Positions 29,003 to 36,930 of a DNA stretch of 64,000 nt are shown here, one piece after another. Numbering within the stretch: the stretch's first letter is position 1; the number at the start of each line of letters is the position of its first letter. The DNA is from Spartobacteria bacterium. GTDB taxonomy: Bacteria; Verrucomicrobiota; Verrucomicrobiia; Chthoniobacterales; UBA10450. The translations under genes were made by a program, and so were the position numbers. The DNA lies in contig PLCN01000021.1 of NCBI GenBank assembly GCA_003134785.1, positions 193,784 through 257,783 of the forward strand, given 5' to 3'. A model generated the notes under the pieces. The model saw only the letters and a list, made by a program, of their open reading frames with translations, was not told the DNA's origin and did not search any database.

Positions 29003-29506
29003 CTAGCCTTTGATCTTCTTCACGCTATCGAAGATCTTGCTTAGCTCGGAGTCATGTTTCTCCCAGCCCTTCTTCGTGATCCAATAGGTGACCACGAGCA
29101 CTTTCCGATTTCCAACGTCCGCAAACGCAAACCCGATGGTAGCCGGACCCCACTCTTCGCTGGTACCATCCCACGAGATACGGCTCCAGCTCATCGAGCT
29201 CGTCTTGAAATCCTTCTCCGATTTGCTGGCCTGATCGATCGATACCTTCTGATCCTTCAACCAGGCAATATTCTCATCGAGCAAAGCATCCGTGCCCTTG
29301 GCACTTGTTACTTCAAAAAAAACCGTGGCTTCCTTGTCGGCTGACTCTGTGACAACGCCTTTATCAGTATTCTCCGGGCTCCACGAATCCGGCGCGTCCA
29401 CCGACACCACCGAATCCTCCTCGGGAACTTTGATGACCTTGGCAGAAAGGGTGACTGCAAGAAATGGGAGAGTAAGGCAAAGAGCCAGTGCGAGTCTTTT
29501 TTTCAT
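29003..29506 (-). CDS. Small exported protein of unknown function
   Basis: 167 residues with a clear signal peptide (MKKRLALALCLTLPFLAVTLSA). The mature part resembles the general pattern of PsbP/DUF1795-like single-domain proteins: an early VSVDAPDSW strand, a central NIAWLKDQKVSIDQ helix and a final helix HDSELSKIFDSVKKIKG. I would not assign a function. It lies convergent to the YhhQ gene, with 64 bases between the stops, and has no operon partner. Confidence 0.7.
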   Translation of the reverse strand: MKKRLALALCLTLPFLAVTLSAKVIKVPEEDSVVSVDAPDSWSPENTDKGVVTESADKEATVFFEVTSAKGTDALLDENIAWLKDQKVSIDQASKSEKDFKTSSMSWSRISWDGTSEEWGPATIGFAFADVGNRKVLVVTYWITKKGWEKHDSELSKIFDSVKKIKG

Positions 29507-29835
29507 GGTTGGAGATATGTGACAATAATATGTCGATTACATTCGATTGGATTCATTTCTTTCGATAGATCGTTCTGACCCCAGCCATTGGCCCTATTAG
29601 AGTGCGACTTCAGAGAGGCGTCGCTGGTCGGGCGCGCTGCTTCCTTCACTCGAAGCCAGATCCAGCCGGACAATGGGCGCATTAGGCTCAGCTTCAATGC
29701 ATAACAAACATAAGGTAACAATTTTGTAACCCTGATTCCTTGCCTTGCCCTTATCGGTCAGCCGAACGGGCAGTTTCGGCCCAAGCCAACGAATTCCTGG
29801 GACATCGATTGACCAAGGCCGTGAGGATGGGCATA
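29507..29835. other. Gap without recognised gene
   Basis: About 330 bases between the exported protein and the STAS gene. Short frames on both strands have no family-like content. The plus-strand frame of the STAS gene is open back to 29740, but the added residues do not look like a STAS N-terminus. Confidence 0.5.
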
Positions 29836-30177
29836 ATGCGCGCAACCAATTTCAAAATGCCCATACCCCAACCGCCAAATGTCTTCTCCCCCGAGGGCGC
29901 GATCGATCTTCACGTTTCCCCGGAGATGCGCGTCGCCCTGCGCGAGATGATCGATAAGAAGCCGAAACGGTTGGTGGTCGATCTCTCTCGAGTCCCTTAT
30001 GTCGACAGCTCTGGTCTCGCGGTTCTGATCGGGGCGATGCAAAGCCTCGAGCTCGATGGCGGCATCTTCATGCTCGCAGGCGCGCAGAAGGCGGTGCGCT
30101 TGATCCTGGAAAGTGCGCGCCTGGATCAATATTTTCTCGTGTTCCCGGACGTAGACACGGCTCTCGCCGCTCCCTAG
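29836..30177 (+). CDS. STAS-domain protein (anti-sigma factor antagonist-like)
   Basis: 113 residues from ATG 29836, where a GTGAGG sits nine bases upstream; ATGs at 29827 and 29857 are alternatives. The single STAS domain shows the strand LVVDLSRVPYVDSSGLAVLI with the conserved DSSG in which the first serine is the usual phosphorylation site of SpoIIAA/RsbV-type antagonists. A final amphipathic helix RLILESARLDQYFLVF follows. Such proteins bind anti-sigma kinases in a partner-switching pathway. No kinase or sigma gene lies next to it, so the partner must be elsewhere. Confidence 0.82.
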   Translation: MRATNFKMPIPQPPNVFSPEGAIDLHVSPEMRVALREMIDKKPKRLVVDLSRVPYVDSSGLAVLIGAMQSLELDGGIFMLAGAQKAVRLILESARLDQYFLVFPDVDTALAAP

Positions 30178-30273
30178 ACCAACATTTCCCCGGGGACCGC
30201 TCGTGTTGTGGTAGCAGCCGTGACGGTTGCAAGTCGGAGAAGGCAGGCGACACCCCTGCAACCACAGACTCTC

Positions 30274-30843
30274 TTAGCGGAGTAAACCCGGAGATGGCAT
30301 GAAGCTCCATTCCAGCAATGCCTTCTCCACCTCCTCACCGTTCGCACTTAACCAGGCACTCGCCTGGTCTCCGATTTGTTCGCCGTAAATGCGATGGGAA
30401 TAGACAAAGGAATATCCTTTTCCATCGACCAGCTTGAACCGGGCAAATGCCACTTCGATGAAACTTGGCTGGGTGAACAACACCGCGATAAAGTGTTCCG
30501 CCGGCCGTTCGGCTTTCCGCGGAATGGAACTTGTCTTGAGCACTCTGGCGCCGTGACTCTTGTAATTTTCCAGGACTGCGTTCGCTGTCGTCGCCAGGCC
30601 TTCGCCTTCGTCAACCTTTGGATACGCGTTCACAGTTATCATGTCAGACCACTTATCGAGGTCCTCCTGCCCTTCGGGCGTGAACTCGTGTTGATCGTCC
30701 TTCGACCAGCGATGGAAATAACTAACGCCTCGAAAAATAAAGGCGGACTCCTCCGAAGAAGAAACGGCGCTCGTAACTCCCCCGTAAAGCAAGCTACAGG
30801 CGATAGCCAGCGAAACAAAGATGCTAAAGGTTCTAGTGCTCAT
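30274..30843 (-). CDS. Exported protein of unknown function
   Basis: 189 residues with a signal peptide (STRTFSIFVSLAIACSLLYG). The mature domain contains FRGVSYFHRWSKDDQHEF, a KWSDMITVNAYPKVDEGEGL segment and a C-terminal WLSANGEEVEKALLEW helix. The pattern of a stress-type alpha+beta domain that ends in a long helix is similar to the protein at 29003-29506, but I cannot name the family. The gap 30178-30273 downstream contains GTTGTGGTAGCAG and CTGCAACCACAG, a loose inverted repeat. Confidence 0.68.
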   Translation of the reverse strand: MSTRTFSIFVSLAIACSLLYGGVTSAVSSSEESAFIFRGVSYFHRWSKDDQHEFTPEGQEDLDKWSDMITVNAYPKVDEGEGLATTANAVLENYKSHGARVLKTSSIPRKAERPAEHFIAVLFTQPSFIEVAFARFKLVDGKGYSFVYSHRIYGEQIGDQASAWLSANGEEVEKALLEWSFMPSPGLLR

Positions 30844-30910
30844 TATTCTACCTTCCTGGACGATTACCTGTGCGATGAAGCTACTACGCTTTCAGCGGTT
30901 GGCTACGCTT

Positions 30911-31057
30911 GGGGAGCGCAGGCTGCCAGCCTGCAGTTCGCGGCAGCTTGCCGCGAACATCCTCGCAACGTCCGCAGACCACGCCCATAGATTTCCTTAA
31001 CGCGACCGTCCACCCGGCAAGCTGCCGGGTGGTGCAGGCTGCCAGCCCGCGCTCCCC
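30911..31057. repeat. 147-bp palindromic repeat element, family A, copy 3 (inverted)
   Basis: Same termini as 1298-1444, with one mismatch in the right arm. The TTCGCGGCAAGCTGCCGCGAA-type hairpin now comes first and the CCCGGCAAGCTGCCGGG-type hairpin second, so the element is inverted relative to the copies in the permease array. It lies between two convergent or unrelated genes. Confidence 0.83.
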
Positions 31058-31089
31058 AGTCACGTGATCGCCCAGTCTGGTGATGAGGG

Positions 31090-31899
31090 TTACCCTAATC
31101 CTAGCGCTTCAATAACCGATCGATCGATTTGCCCCGTCGCGTCCAAGCCATGCCGGCGTTGGTACTGTCTTAGAGCATTCCGAGTCGCTGGGCCCATGTT
31201 GCCGTCGATCGCTCCACGATAGTATCCTTGCCTGGCTAAGGCTGATTGGACCTGGCTCACGCTGGAATCCGAACTGCCGTTATCATACTGCGATTGCGCA
31301 GGCTCCTGCGAATATTCATTTGCGGCATAGCCATCGTCGTAGTAGGGATACGCTCCGTATGGGTAGTCATATCCATATCCATAACTATAGGGAAAGAATG
31401 GATCAAAAATCACCCAGGCGTTGTTGAACCACCGGCAGCGATGCCCGTGCCAGAAGTGGTCCCGGCCCCGGTCCCAGTTCCGATGCCAATTGCCACTCTG
31501 ACGCGCCACGATGCGGGCATTGTTGAGACCCCCGGAATTGAACCCGCGAGAGTTGACCGCGCGAGAATTAAGCGCGGTCGTACGGTTACCCGCAAACCGC
31601 GAAGTGGAGCGCGAGTAGACCCGGGGATTGAGAGCGGTCGTGCGATTAGCCGAGAACTGCCGCGGACCAAAGGCCGCCCTATTACGAAACGCTCCTTGCG
31701 ACGAGAAACGCCCGGGTGAGTTATGGAAGCGCGCCCCGCCGCCCGAAAAACTTCTGCCGCCGGCAAAATGCCCGGCCGATCCTGAAAAATGTGGACCGGA
31801 GGAGGAAGAGTGCCCCCCTCCTCGAGATCCACCTTGCGCCGGTTGTAGCAGCGCAATACTGGCGACCATCGCCAGCCCGAATGTGCCGATGATTTTCAT
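31090..31899 (-). CDS. Exported peptidoglycan-binding-domain protein with low-complexity N-terminal region
   Basis: 269 residues. A signal peptide (MKIIGTFGLAMVASIALLQP) is followed by about 130 residues rich in Gly, Ser, Asn, Arg and Phe, in which NRTTALN occurs twice. A Tyr/Pro-rich stretch (PYSYGYGYDYPYGAYPYYDD) comes next. The last 58 residues are a peptidoglycan-binding type 1 domain: VQSALARQGYYRGAIDGNMG, then ATRNALRQYQRRHGL, with the usual GxxDGxxGPxT pattern. It is probably anchored to the cell wall by the C-terminal domain. The role of the disordered region is unknown. Confidence 0.8.
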   Translation of the reverse strand: MKIIGTFGLAMVASIALLQPAQGGSRGGGHSSSSGPHFSGSAGHFAGGRSFSGGGARFHNSPGRFSSQGAFRNRAAFGPRQFSANRTTALNPRVYSRSTSRFAGNRTTALNSRAVNSRGFNSGGLNNARIVARQSGNWHRNWDRGRDHFWHGHRCRWFNNAWVIFDPFFPYSYGYGYDYPYGAYPYYDDGYAANEYSQEPAQSQYDNGSSDSSVSQVQSALARQGYYRGAIDGNMGPATRNALRQYQRRHGLDATGQIDRSVIEALGLG

Positions 31900-32097
31900 A
31901 TTTGGAATCTACGTCTCAATGCCCTTTTCAGCAAGTCTCCGATCAGCGTCGCGCGATGCTCTCGCTTCGTCGCGACACACGCGTGTCTCCCAGGTGATAG
32001 GCGCTTTGCAGCATGTTTTTGGCTTGTCCTCCGTTTTCTATTTTGATAAACCGGTGTTTTCGCCAGAAGACCGTCAACCACTCAACCCCATTAAACT

Positions 32098-33849
32098 ATG
32101 AATAAGATCCTTCTCATTTTGACCACCACCGCGTTCGCACTCACGGCGCGAGCGGACCACGACGACGGTGTTCCGACGCGGCATAACGAAGCGACCGTCG
32201 CCCAGCTCCAGGCAGATATGGCCGCCGGCAGACTCACCTCGGAAGACCTCACCAGGGAATACATCGCTCGCATCGTTGCGCTGGACCAGCACGGTCCGGG
32301 CGTCAATTCGGTGATCGAGCTTAACCCGGACGCGCTCGATATGGCGAGACACGCGGACCAGCTGCGCCGGCAAGGCACTGTGCTCGGGCCTTTGCATGGC
32401 ATCCCCATCCTGCTCAAGGACAACATCGATACCGGCGACAAGATGCAGACCAGCGCGGGATCGTTCGCGCTCGTCGGCAAACCGGCGAAGCAGGACTCCA
32501 CCGTCGCCGCCAACTTGCGCGCGGGCGGCGCCGTCATCCTTGGCAAAACCAACCTCTCGGAGTGGGCGAACTTTCGCTCCTTTGAAGCGATCAGCGGCTG
32601 GTCGGGTCGCGGCGGGCAGACTAACAATCCTTATGGCATCGATCGCAACCCTTGCGGCTCGAGTGCCGGTTCCGGCGCAGCTACTTCGGCTAACTTCGCC
32701 GCAGTCTCGTTAGGTAGTGAGACCGATGGCAGCATCGTTTGTCCCGGCAATGCCAACGGCGTCGCCGCCATCAAGCCGACGGTAGGTCTCGTCAGCCGCG
32801 CCGGCGTGGTGCCGATCTCGCACACGCAGGATACGGTCGGTCCCCACGGACGCACGGTAGCCGATGCGGCTACGGCCCTGGGTGTTATCCAAAGCCGCAC
32901 CTTCGACGGACGCGATCCCGCGACGGGCGGCGTGCCGCTCGGCTGGCAAGGGACAGGCAAGACCCGTCCCACTAACATTCCTACCAACTATGTTCAGTTC
33001 GTGGACCCACATGGCCTCCAAGGAGCGAGACTTGGCCTGACTCGGGCCGGGTTAACGGGATTCACAAACGTCTCGACGCCGCAATCGGTGCTCGACGCCT
33101 TCGAGGCCGCCGTGGACGCACTCACGGCGGCGGGCGCCGTAGTGATCGACCTTGATGCTGCAGGCTTTACCTTCCCGTCGCCTGACGGCGAGTTTTTCGT
33201 GCTGGTTTATGACTTCAAGATGGATGTCGCAAAATACTTCGCCACTCGCGTCGGCGTGCCTGTCGCGGGCGGGACGCTTCAGACCGCGATCGATTTCAAC
33301 AACGCCCATGCGGACGTCGAAATGCCGTTCTTCAACCAGGACATCTTCGATCTCGCGCAGACCATTAACCCCGACCCTGACTTCGTCGATCCAAACTTCG
33401 GCTTCTCCTACAACCAGGCCCTCGCCAGCGGTCACAATGTAGGTGTGAACGGCATCGACAAGGCCATCAGCCAGTTCCATCTTGACGCTGTAGTGACCGC
33501 GACCGATAACCCCGCGTGGTCCACCGACCTCATCTACGGCGATCACTTCATCTACGGCACTTCGGGACTGGCCGCGGCGGAAGGTTATCCCATCGTGCAA
33601 GTGCCCGCCGGTATTGTGCACGGCACGCCGCTAGGTATCAGCTTCTTCGGCACAGCCTTTAGCGAGCCGACCTTGATCAAGCTCGCCTCCGGCTTCGAGG
33701 CCGCGACGCAAGTCCGCGCGCACAATCTCCCGACGTTCGCTGAAACGGTCCCCTTCAATAACATCGAAGGCACCACAGTCAGACCGCCGCACCGGAATAG
33801 GTCCTATCCGAAAGCGCCGGACGGTAAGAAACCGCATCACCACATGTAA
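32098..33849 (+). CDS. Exported amidase (amidase signature family)
   Basis: 583 residues starting with a signal peptide (MNKILLILTTTAFALTARA). The Ser-cisSer-Lys triad of the amidase signature family is complete: Lys107 in LLKDNID, Ser188 in NPCGSSAGSGAA and Ser212 in SETDGSIVCP. The 24-residue spacing of the two serines equals that of fatty acid amide hydrolase. The chain ends in a basic, proline/histidine-rich tail. Exported members of this family hydrolyse amides of unknown identity; substrate cannot be read from the sequence. The gene is alone on its strand, divergent from the peptidoglycan-binding protein. Confidence 0.88.
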   Translation: MNKILLILTTTAFALTARADHDDGVPTRHNEATVAQLQADMAAGRLTSEDLTREYIARIVALDQHGPGVNSVIELNPDALDMARHADQLRRQGTVLGPLHGIPILLKDNIDTGDKMQTSAGSFALVGKPAKQDSTVAANLRAGGAVILGKTNLSEWANFRSFEAISGWSGRGGQTNNPYGIDRNPCGSSAGSGAATSANFAAVSLGSETDGSIVCPGNANGVAAIKPTVGLVSRAGVVPISHTQDTVGPHGRTVADAATALGVIQSRTFDGRDPATGGVPLGWQGTGKTRPTNIPTNYVQFVDPHGLQGARLGLTRAGLTGFTNVSTPQSVLDAFEAAVDALTAAGAVVIDLDAAGFTFPSPDGEFFVLVYDFKMDVAKYFATRVGVPVAGGTLQTAIDFNNAHADVEMPFFNQDIFDLAQTINPDPDFVDPNFGFSYNQALASGHNVGVNGIDKAISQFHLDAVVTATDNPAWSTDLIYGDHFIYGTSGLAAAEGYPIVQVPAGIVHGTPLGISFFGTAFSEPTLIKLASGFEAATQVRAHNLPTFAETVPFNNIEGTTVRPPHRNRSYPKAPDGKKPHHHM

Positions 33850-34156
33850 CTCGATACCGCAGGCCTTTCCCCTCCTGACTGACTTACCCGAGGTTATCTA
33901 GAATGGTTTAAGGCTGGCTGGCGATAATGCCGAAAGACAGTCCCGCGCACAGCGGCATTTGGAGACTTTAAGGTGAGTGAGCGTGAGGGGACCGGCAGAT
34001 CGATGGGAGCGGCGGTCGCGCGCAAGCCCTGCGTCGCCATCTGGCACGTAATGGAGGGCCACGTCATTGGCGCTCTTGAGCGTCTGGACACCTTGCACAC
34101 CAAACTCCACAAGCTAGCGACCGAGCTGGGTCTGCCCGCGGTCAAAGCTCTCCGCT
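33850..34156. other. Gap with no convincing gene
   Basis: About 300 bases downstream of the amidase. Plus- and minus-strand frames of 70-83 codons overlap here but neither has a signal peptide, helix pattern or family match that I recognise. Confidence 0.45.
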
Positions 34157-34291
34157 ATGAAACCGTTCGCTTCGTTCATCGGGTTCGGTTTCGACCACGA
34201 TTTTGAGATGGTTCCCGGCAAATGGACGCTCGAGGTAAGATTCAGAGGCCGGACATTGTGTAAGCAAGACTTCCAAGTTACTCGCGAGTGA
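34157..34291 (+). pseudogene. C-terminal fragment resembling DUF3859-type exported protein
   Basis: A 44-codon plus-strand frame (ATG 34157, TGA 34289-34291) reads FGFDHDFEMVPGKWTLEVRF and then RGRTLCKQDFQV. This is the look of the last two strands of a DUF3859-like domain, whose C-termini run GY(S/G)FDxxYELVPGxWxF. A stop lies upstream in frame at 34115, so only the tail remains. The matching N-terminal half type is seen on the opposite strand at 34337-34558. Family assignment is from memory of the pattern and is tentative. Confidence 0.35.
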
Positions 34292-34298
34292 ACACGTC

Positions 34299-34337
34299 TC
34301 CGGAGCCTAACCCGGCGACGCAGACATGTGGTTAGGT
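34299..34337 (-). other. Short attC-like site (cassette recombination site, degenerate)
   Basis: Read on the minus strand the site opens ACCTAAC and closes GTTAGGC, the paired R-box signature of integron attC sites (RYYYAAC ... GTTRRRY). Only 19 bases lie between, shorter than usual attC sites. The flanks CCTAACCA and GTTAGGCTCC match those of the long site at 34591-34713, so it may be that site with its loop deleted. The stop of the ORF at 34337 overlaps its first base. Confidence 0.4.
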
Positions 34338-34558
34338 CAAGGATAAGATGTTAAGAGGTAAAGTTTCTTCTGAGCGAAAGTCTCCTTGAGAAACTCGCGC
34401 GCCGCGCGCGCCGCTGTGTCAGGTGCGTCAACAGTTTTATAATCGGCAGGCACTCGAACGATTCCATAACCAGTAATTTTACCGCTGACTTCGTCCGCAG
34501 CGATACTAGACCAGCAAGCAGTCACAAGGAAAAACGCTGTCGTAATATGTTTTATCAT
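34337..34558 (-). CDS. Cassette-type ORF: N-terminal fragment of an exported protein
   Basis: 73 residues: signal peptide MIKHITTAFFLVTACWSSIA and then VSGKITGYGIVRVPADYKTV, which looks like the first strands of a DUF3859-type exported domain. After APDTAA the sequence turns into an unrelated helix (REFLKETFAQKKLYLLTSYP) and stops exactly at an attC-like core. The truncation at the recombination site, and a C-terminal piece of the same apparent family on the other strand at 34157-34291, suggest a rearranged cassette. Whether this short form is made or functional is unknown. Confidence 0.5.
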   Translation of the reverse strand: MIKHITTAFFLVTACWSSIAADEVSGKITGYGIVRVPADYKTVDAPDTAARAAREFLKETFAQKKLYLLTSYP

Positions 34559-34590
34559 GTTGGTTTCAATGTGTGCGTTGCGCGAAGGAG

Positions 34591-34713
34591 CCTAACGAGA
34601 CGGAGATAAGCTGTGGCGGGAGGGAGAGCGCGTGGGCCGCAATGAAAGCGTTTTAATCATCTCAGAAGTTAAGCGCAGAGCTTCCCGCCGTCAGCTTTAT
34701 CGTCGCATGGTTA
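34591..34713 (-). other. attC-like cassette recombination site, about 124 bases
   Basis: On the minus strand the site starts GCCTAACCATGCGACG and ends CCGTCTCGTTAGGC. The terminal R boxes are perfect inverted repeats. Inner arms ATAAAGCTGACGGCGGGAAG and CTCCCGCCACAGCTTATC pair with a few mismatches, giving the long imperfect hairpin that defines attC sites. Length is in the range of long attC sites. The upstream ORF (34721-35533) stops six bases before it. Confidence 0.62.
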
Positions 34714-34720
34714 GGCCATT

Positions 34721-35533
34721 TCATGACTTGGGTTTCTTCTGCCGGTCATTCCAGCCGTGAAGCGATTCAAGCATCTCTGACTCGCAAAGCGACAGAAACT
34801 TAGATGCCGCGATGAATGCCCGGCCAGCAAAATCAGAAAGCTCGCCGTCCACTAACAACGTCACAATCGTGTGCGGCTCGCCAGCGAATTGGTTTCTCCA
34901 AAGAAGCGTGCCGTGCTGGGACTCGGACACGGAGATAGATGCATCATCCTGAAGAACGCACGAGAACAACTTGCCTTCGATAGCGATCGCCGGGAACACA
35001 ATCTTAGCAAAAGGGCTTGCGAGCTTGGAATACTGGTCGGCTTCAATCGCAGCAGCCGCAGCCGCTGCTGCCACAGTGGTTAGAGCAGCATAGGCAACAT
35101 CTGCTCCGCTCGTGAAGGCTTGAGTAATGCCGTAAGCAGGCGGGTGTGCGACGCTGAATAAGTCTAAATCCTGAACATCTTTGCGTTGGGCGAGGCTGAG
35201 CAAAGCATCGCTGCCGATCTCAGAAGCCGTTCGCTGGGCTACTCGCGCTGGATTGGCTAAGCGCTGGTCGGAGGCGCAAAACATGACCCACGGTTTACTC
35301 TTCGAGGACTTGCATTCGACGACAAACTCAATCCGGACTAAAAGCTTTTCGAAGCGACGGTCAACATGTGCCACGACATCGATTTCGCGCTGCACGCCGC
35401 TCGTCGGATCAGCGTAGTACTCTGATTGCAGGACTCTGAATCCCGCACGGCGGAATGCGCAAGCGACACGCATCTCTAGCGGGTAGCCCTGGTCGTCAAG
35501 CCAACTCTTAATTTTGGATTCGAGTTCGCTCAC
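34721..35533 (-). CDS. Cassette-type ORF: nuclease-like protein of unknown function
   Basis: 270 residues from ATG 35533. The first 110 residues have the arrangement of a restriction-endonuclease-like fold: a helix (SWLDDQGYPLEMRVACAFRR), then GVQREIDVVAHVD, and later IEFVVECKSSKSKPW. This gives the E...D...ExK pattern of PD-(D/E)XK nucleases (Asp in REIDVV, Glu-x-Lys in VECKSS). The rest is alpha/beta with an Ala-rich helix (VAAAAAAAAIEAD). Orphan proteins of this kind are common as integron cassettes. It stops six bases before the attC-like site. Biological target unknown. Confidence 0.65.
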   Translation of the reverse strand: MSELESKIKSWLDDQGYPLEMRVACAFRRAGFRVLQSEYYADPTSGVQREIDVVAHVDRRFEKLLVRIEFVVECKSSKSKPWVMFCASDQRLANPARVAQRTASEIGSDALLSLAQRKDVQDLDLFSVAHPPAYGITQAFTSGADVAYAALTTVAAAAAAAAIEADQYSKLASPFAKIVFPAIAIEGKLFSCVLQDDASISVSESQHGTLLWRNQFAGEPHTIVTLLVDGELSDFAGRAFIAASKFLSLCESEMLESLHGWNDRQKKPKS

Positions 35534-35550
35534 AGTTTAACAAGCTAAGG

Positions 35551-35843
35551 CCTAACGAGAATTAGACGAATGTTCGTCTTTAAAGGCGAACGAGTCATCG
35601 CCTATTTCGTCTTAAAGGTTCTTGAACGGGGAATCGGACATAACGGCGATCCTATCGGATCGGACCGAATCCAACAATAGAAAACGGAGGGGAAGTTGAA
35701 CCCCATCTGCGGAGCAGAACAAACCAACGAGGAAGAGGAAGCGCTCCCAAGATTGACTCCAACCACTAACCCACTCAAAAAACATGAACTAAAAACCAAC
35801 CCAAACCTTACATCCGCGCTTGACTCCTACATAGGGGGTTAGG
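35551..35843 (-). other. Cassette boundary region with two attC-type cores
   Basis: On the minus strand GCCTAAC at 35842-35836 contains the TAA stop of the CPBP gene, and GTTAGGC lies at 35557-35551, upstream of the nuclease-like gene. The 293 bases between are too long for one attC. They hold a perfect palindrome GACGAATGTTCGTC (35572-35585) and short frames with no recognisable product. It may be a gene-less or decayed cassette between two degraded sites. This covers the whole gap between the two genes. Confidence 0.4.
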
Positions 35844-36282
35844 CCACATTCGTCGCGACCTGGACTCTCGCGACTCGCAATAGCTTGATAAGCGCGGCTA
35901 CCAGGGCGAGGGAGCAAACAACCGCGACCGTAGCGCCTGCGACGAAAAATGTATCTAGGCCGTGCACTTGAAATCGTCCGACAGGGAGACGGCCGACGAG
36001 CCCCCACTCGAGCGGCAGCGTCGCACCATCGACTAAGACGTGGACGACGATTGCCGGAAAGATTGATCGTGTTATGGCGGTCAATACTCCTAGTACGACG
36101 CTCGCAGCGCAAACCGGAATGGCTAATGGAAATATCTTAATGCCCCCAAACAGGTGAACGACGGTAAAAACGATCGTGACAATCGCAATCGCGAAAGGGG
36201 CGCTGACTCGACGCTCCAATATTCCCTGCATGTAGCCGCGATAGGCCGCCTCCTCTGCAACTCCGGCAACGATCGCATTCAT
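35839..36282 (-). CDS. N-terminally truncated CPBP-type membrane protease (cassette-type ORF)
   Basis: 147 residues from ATG 36282. The CPBP/CAAX-protease motif 1 is GVAEEAAYRGYMQG at residues 7-20 (Glu-Glu-x3-Arg). A second membrane region with VTIVFTVVHLFGG supplies the motif 2 histidine, and FPAIVVHVLVDG the third histidine. Normal members have two or three helices before motif 1; here they are missing. The frame continues upstream without a start codon to a stop near 36532 and includes one more half-helix (NLSLLVPVLI), so the gene looks cut about 13 codons before the ATG. Its stop is embedded in an attC-type core. Confidence 0.6.
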   Translation of the reverse strand: MNAIVAGVAEEAAYRGYMQGILERRVSAPFAIAIVTIVFTVVHLFGGIKIFPLAIPVCAASVVLGVLTAITRSIFPAIVVHVLVDGATLPLEWGLVGRLPVGRFQVHGLDTFFVAGATVAVVCSLALVAALIKLLRVARVQVATNVA

Positions 36283-36573
36283 GATTAGAACCGGGACGAG
36301 TAAACTTAGGTTCGGGCGCTTTCGGCGCCCTGTGGAATTGCACGAGGTGACGGCGTCACGTGGCAGATGATGGAGCGGCGAGCATCGTCTCGGTCGGACA
36401 TCTATTGGCTGGCGTTCAAAAAATCTTTCATTAGCCCGTAGGGAGTTCTTACAATCGCATTGAACAATGCCGTTCGGCGTAGAAATCGGCCCGCGCGAAT
36501 TGTAGAGTGGAAACCACGACGGTCGCGGTGGTCACAGAGTTCCGCGGATCGGCGAAAGGAGAATCACGCGATC

Positions 36574-36930
36574 ATGAACATTTTGCGGCATCTACCTCTT
36601 TGGGCGTTTCTCTTGATCGCGACCACGCTGGAGGTGAGCGGTGATGCGGTGGTCAGAATAGCGATTTACAATCACGCCGGAGTGGCGCGATTCGGATTGA
36701 TGCTCGGCGGCGCGGCCTTGCTCTTCGGATATGGATTCGCTCTCAATCTGGCTCCAGTGGAGTTTGGCCGGGTAGTCGGCCTTTATATCGCCACCCTGTT
36801 TGTTGTCTGGCAGATCATTAACTTCATTGCTTTCCGCGCGTGGCCAAATCTCCCAATTCTGATTGGAGGCACGCTTATCGTCGCGGGCGGCCTGATTATC
36901 ACTTTCTGGAAAGCGCCGAGCTTGCCTTGA
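36574..36930 (+). CDS. Small four-helix membrane protein
   Basis: 118 residues from ATG 36574, preceded by AAAGGAGA at good spacing; longer in-frame starts back to 36460 add only charged residues. Four hydrophobic segments: LPLWAFLLIATTLEVSGDA, FGLMLGGAALLFGYGFAL, VVGLYIATLFVVWQIINFI and ILIGGTLIVAGGLIITFW. Size and helix pattern resemble small drug/metabolite-type transporters (half-size EamA or SMR-like) but the family is not certain. The TGA stop is immediately followed by the ATG of the next gene, so the two are translationally coupled. Confidence 0.7.
   Translation: MNILRHLPLWAFLLIATTLEVSGDAVVRIAIYNHAGVARFGLMLGGAALLFGYGFALNLAPVEFGRVVGLYIATLFVVWQIINFIAFRAWPNLPILIGGTLIVAGGLIITFWKAPSLP

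Noticed and set aside
29740-29835. N-terminal extension of the STAS protein
   Set aside because: The extra residues lack STAS features, and a ribosome-site-like GTGAGG fits the ATG at 29836.
1298-31057. Possible CRISPR array from repeated palindromes
   Set aside because: Copies are isolated, each 61-150 bases long and far apart, with no regularly spaced short repeats and no cas genes.
33973-34206. 77-codon plus-strand frame after the amidase
   Set aside because: No signal peptide, no recognisable motif, overlaps a competing minus-strand frame of similar quality and the DUF3859-like remnant.
35602-35799. 65-codon frame between the cassette-type genes
   Set aside because: Low-complexity serine/cysteine-rich translation with a competing frame of equal length; no support for a product.
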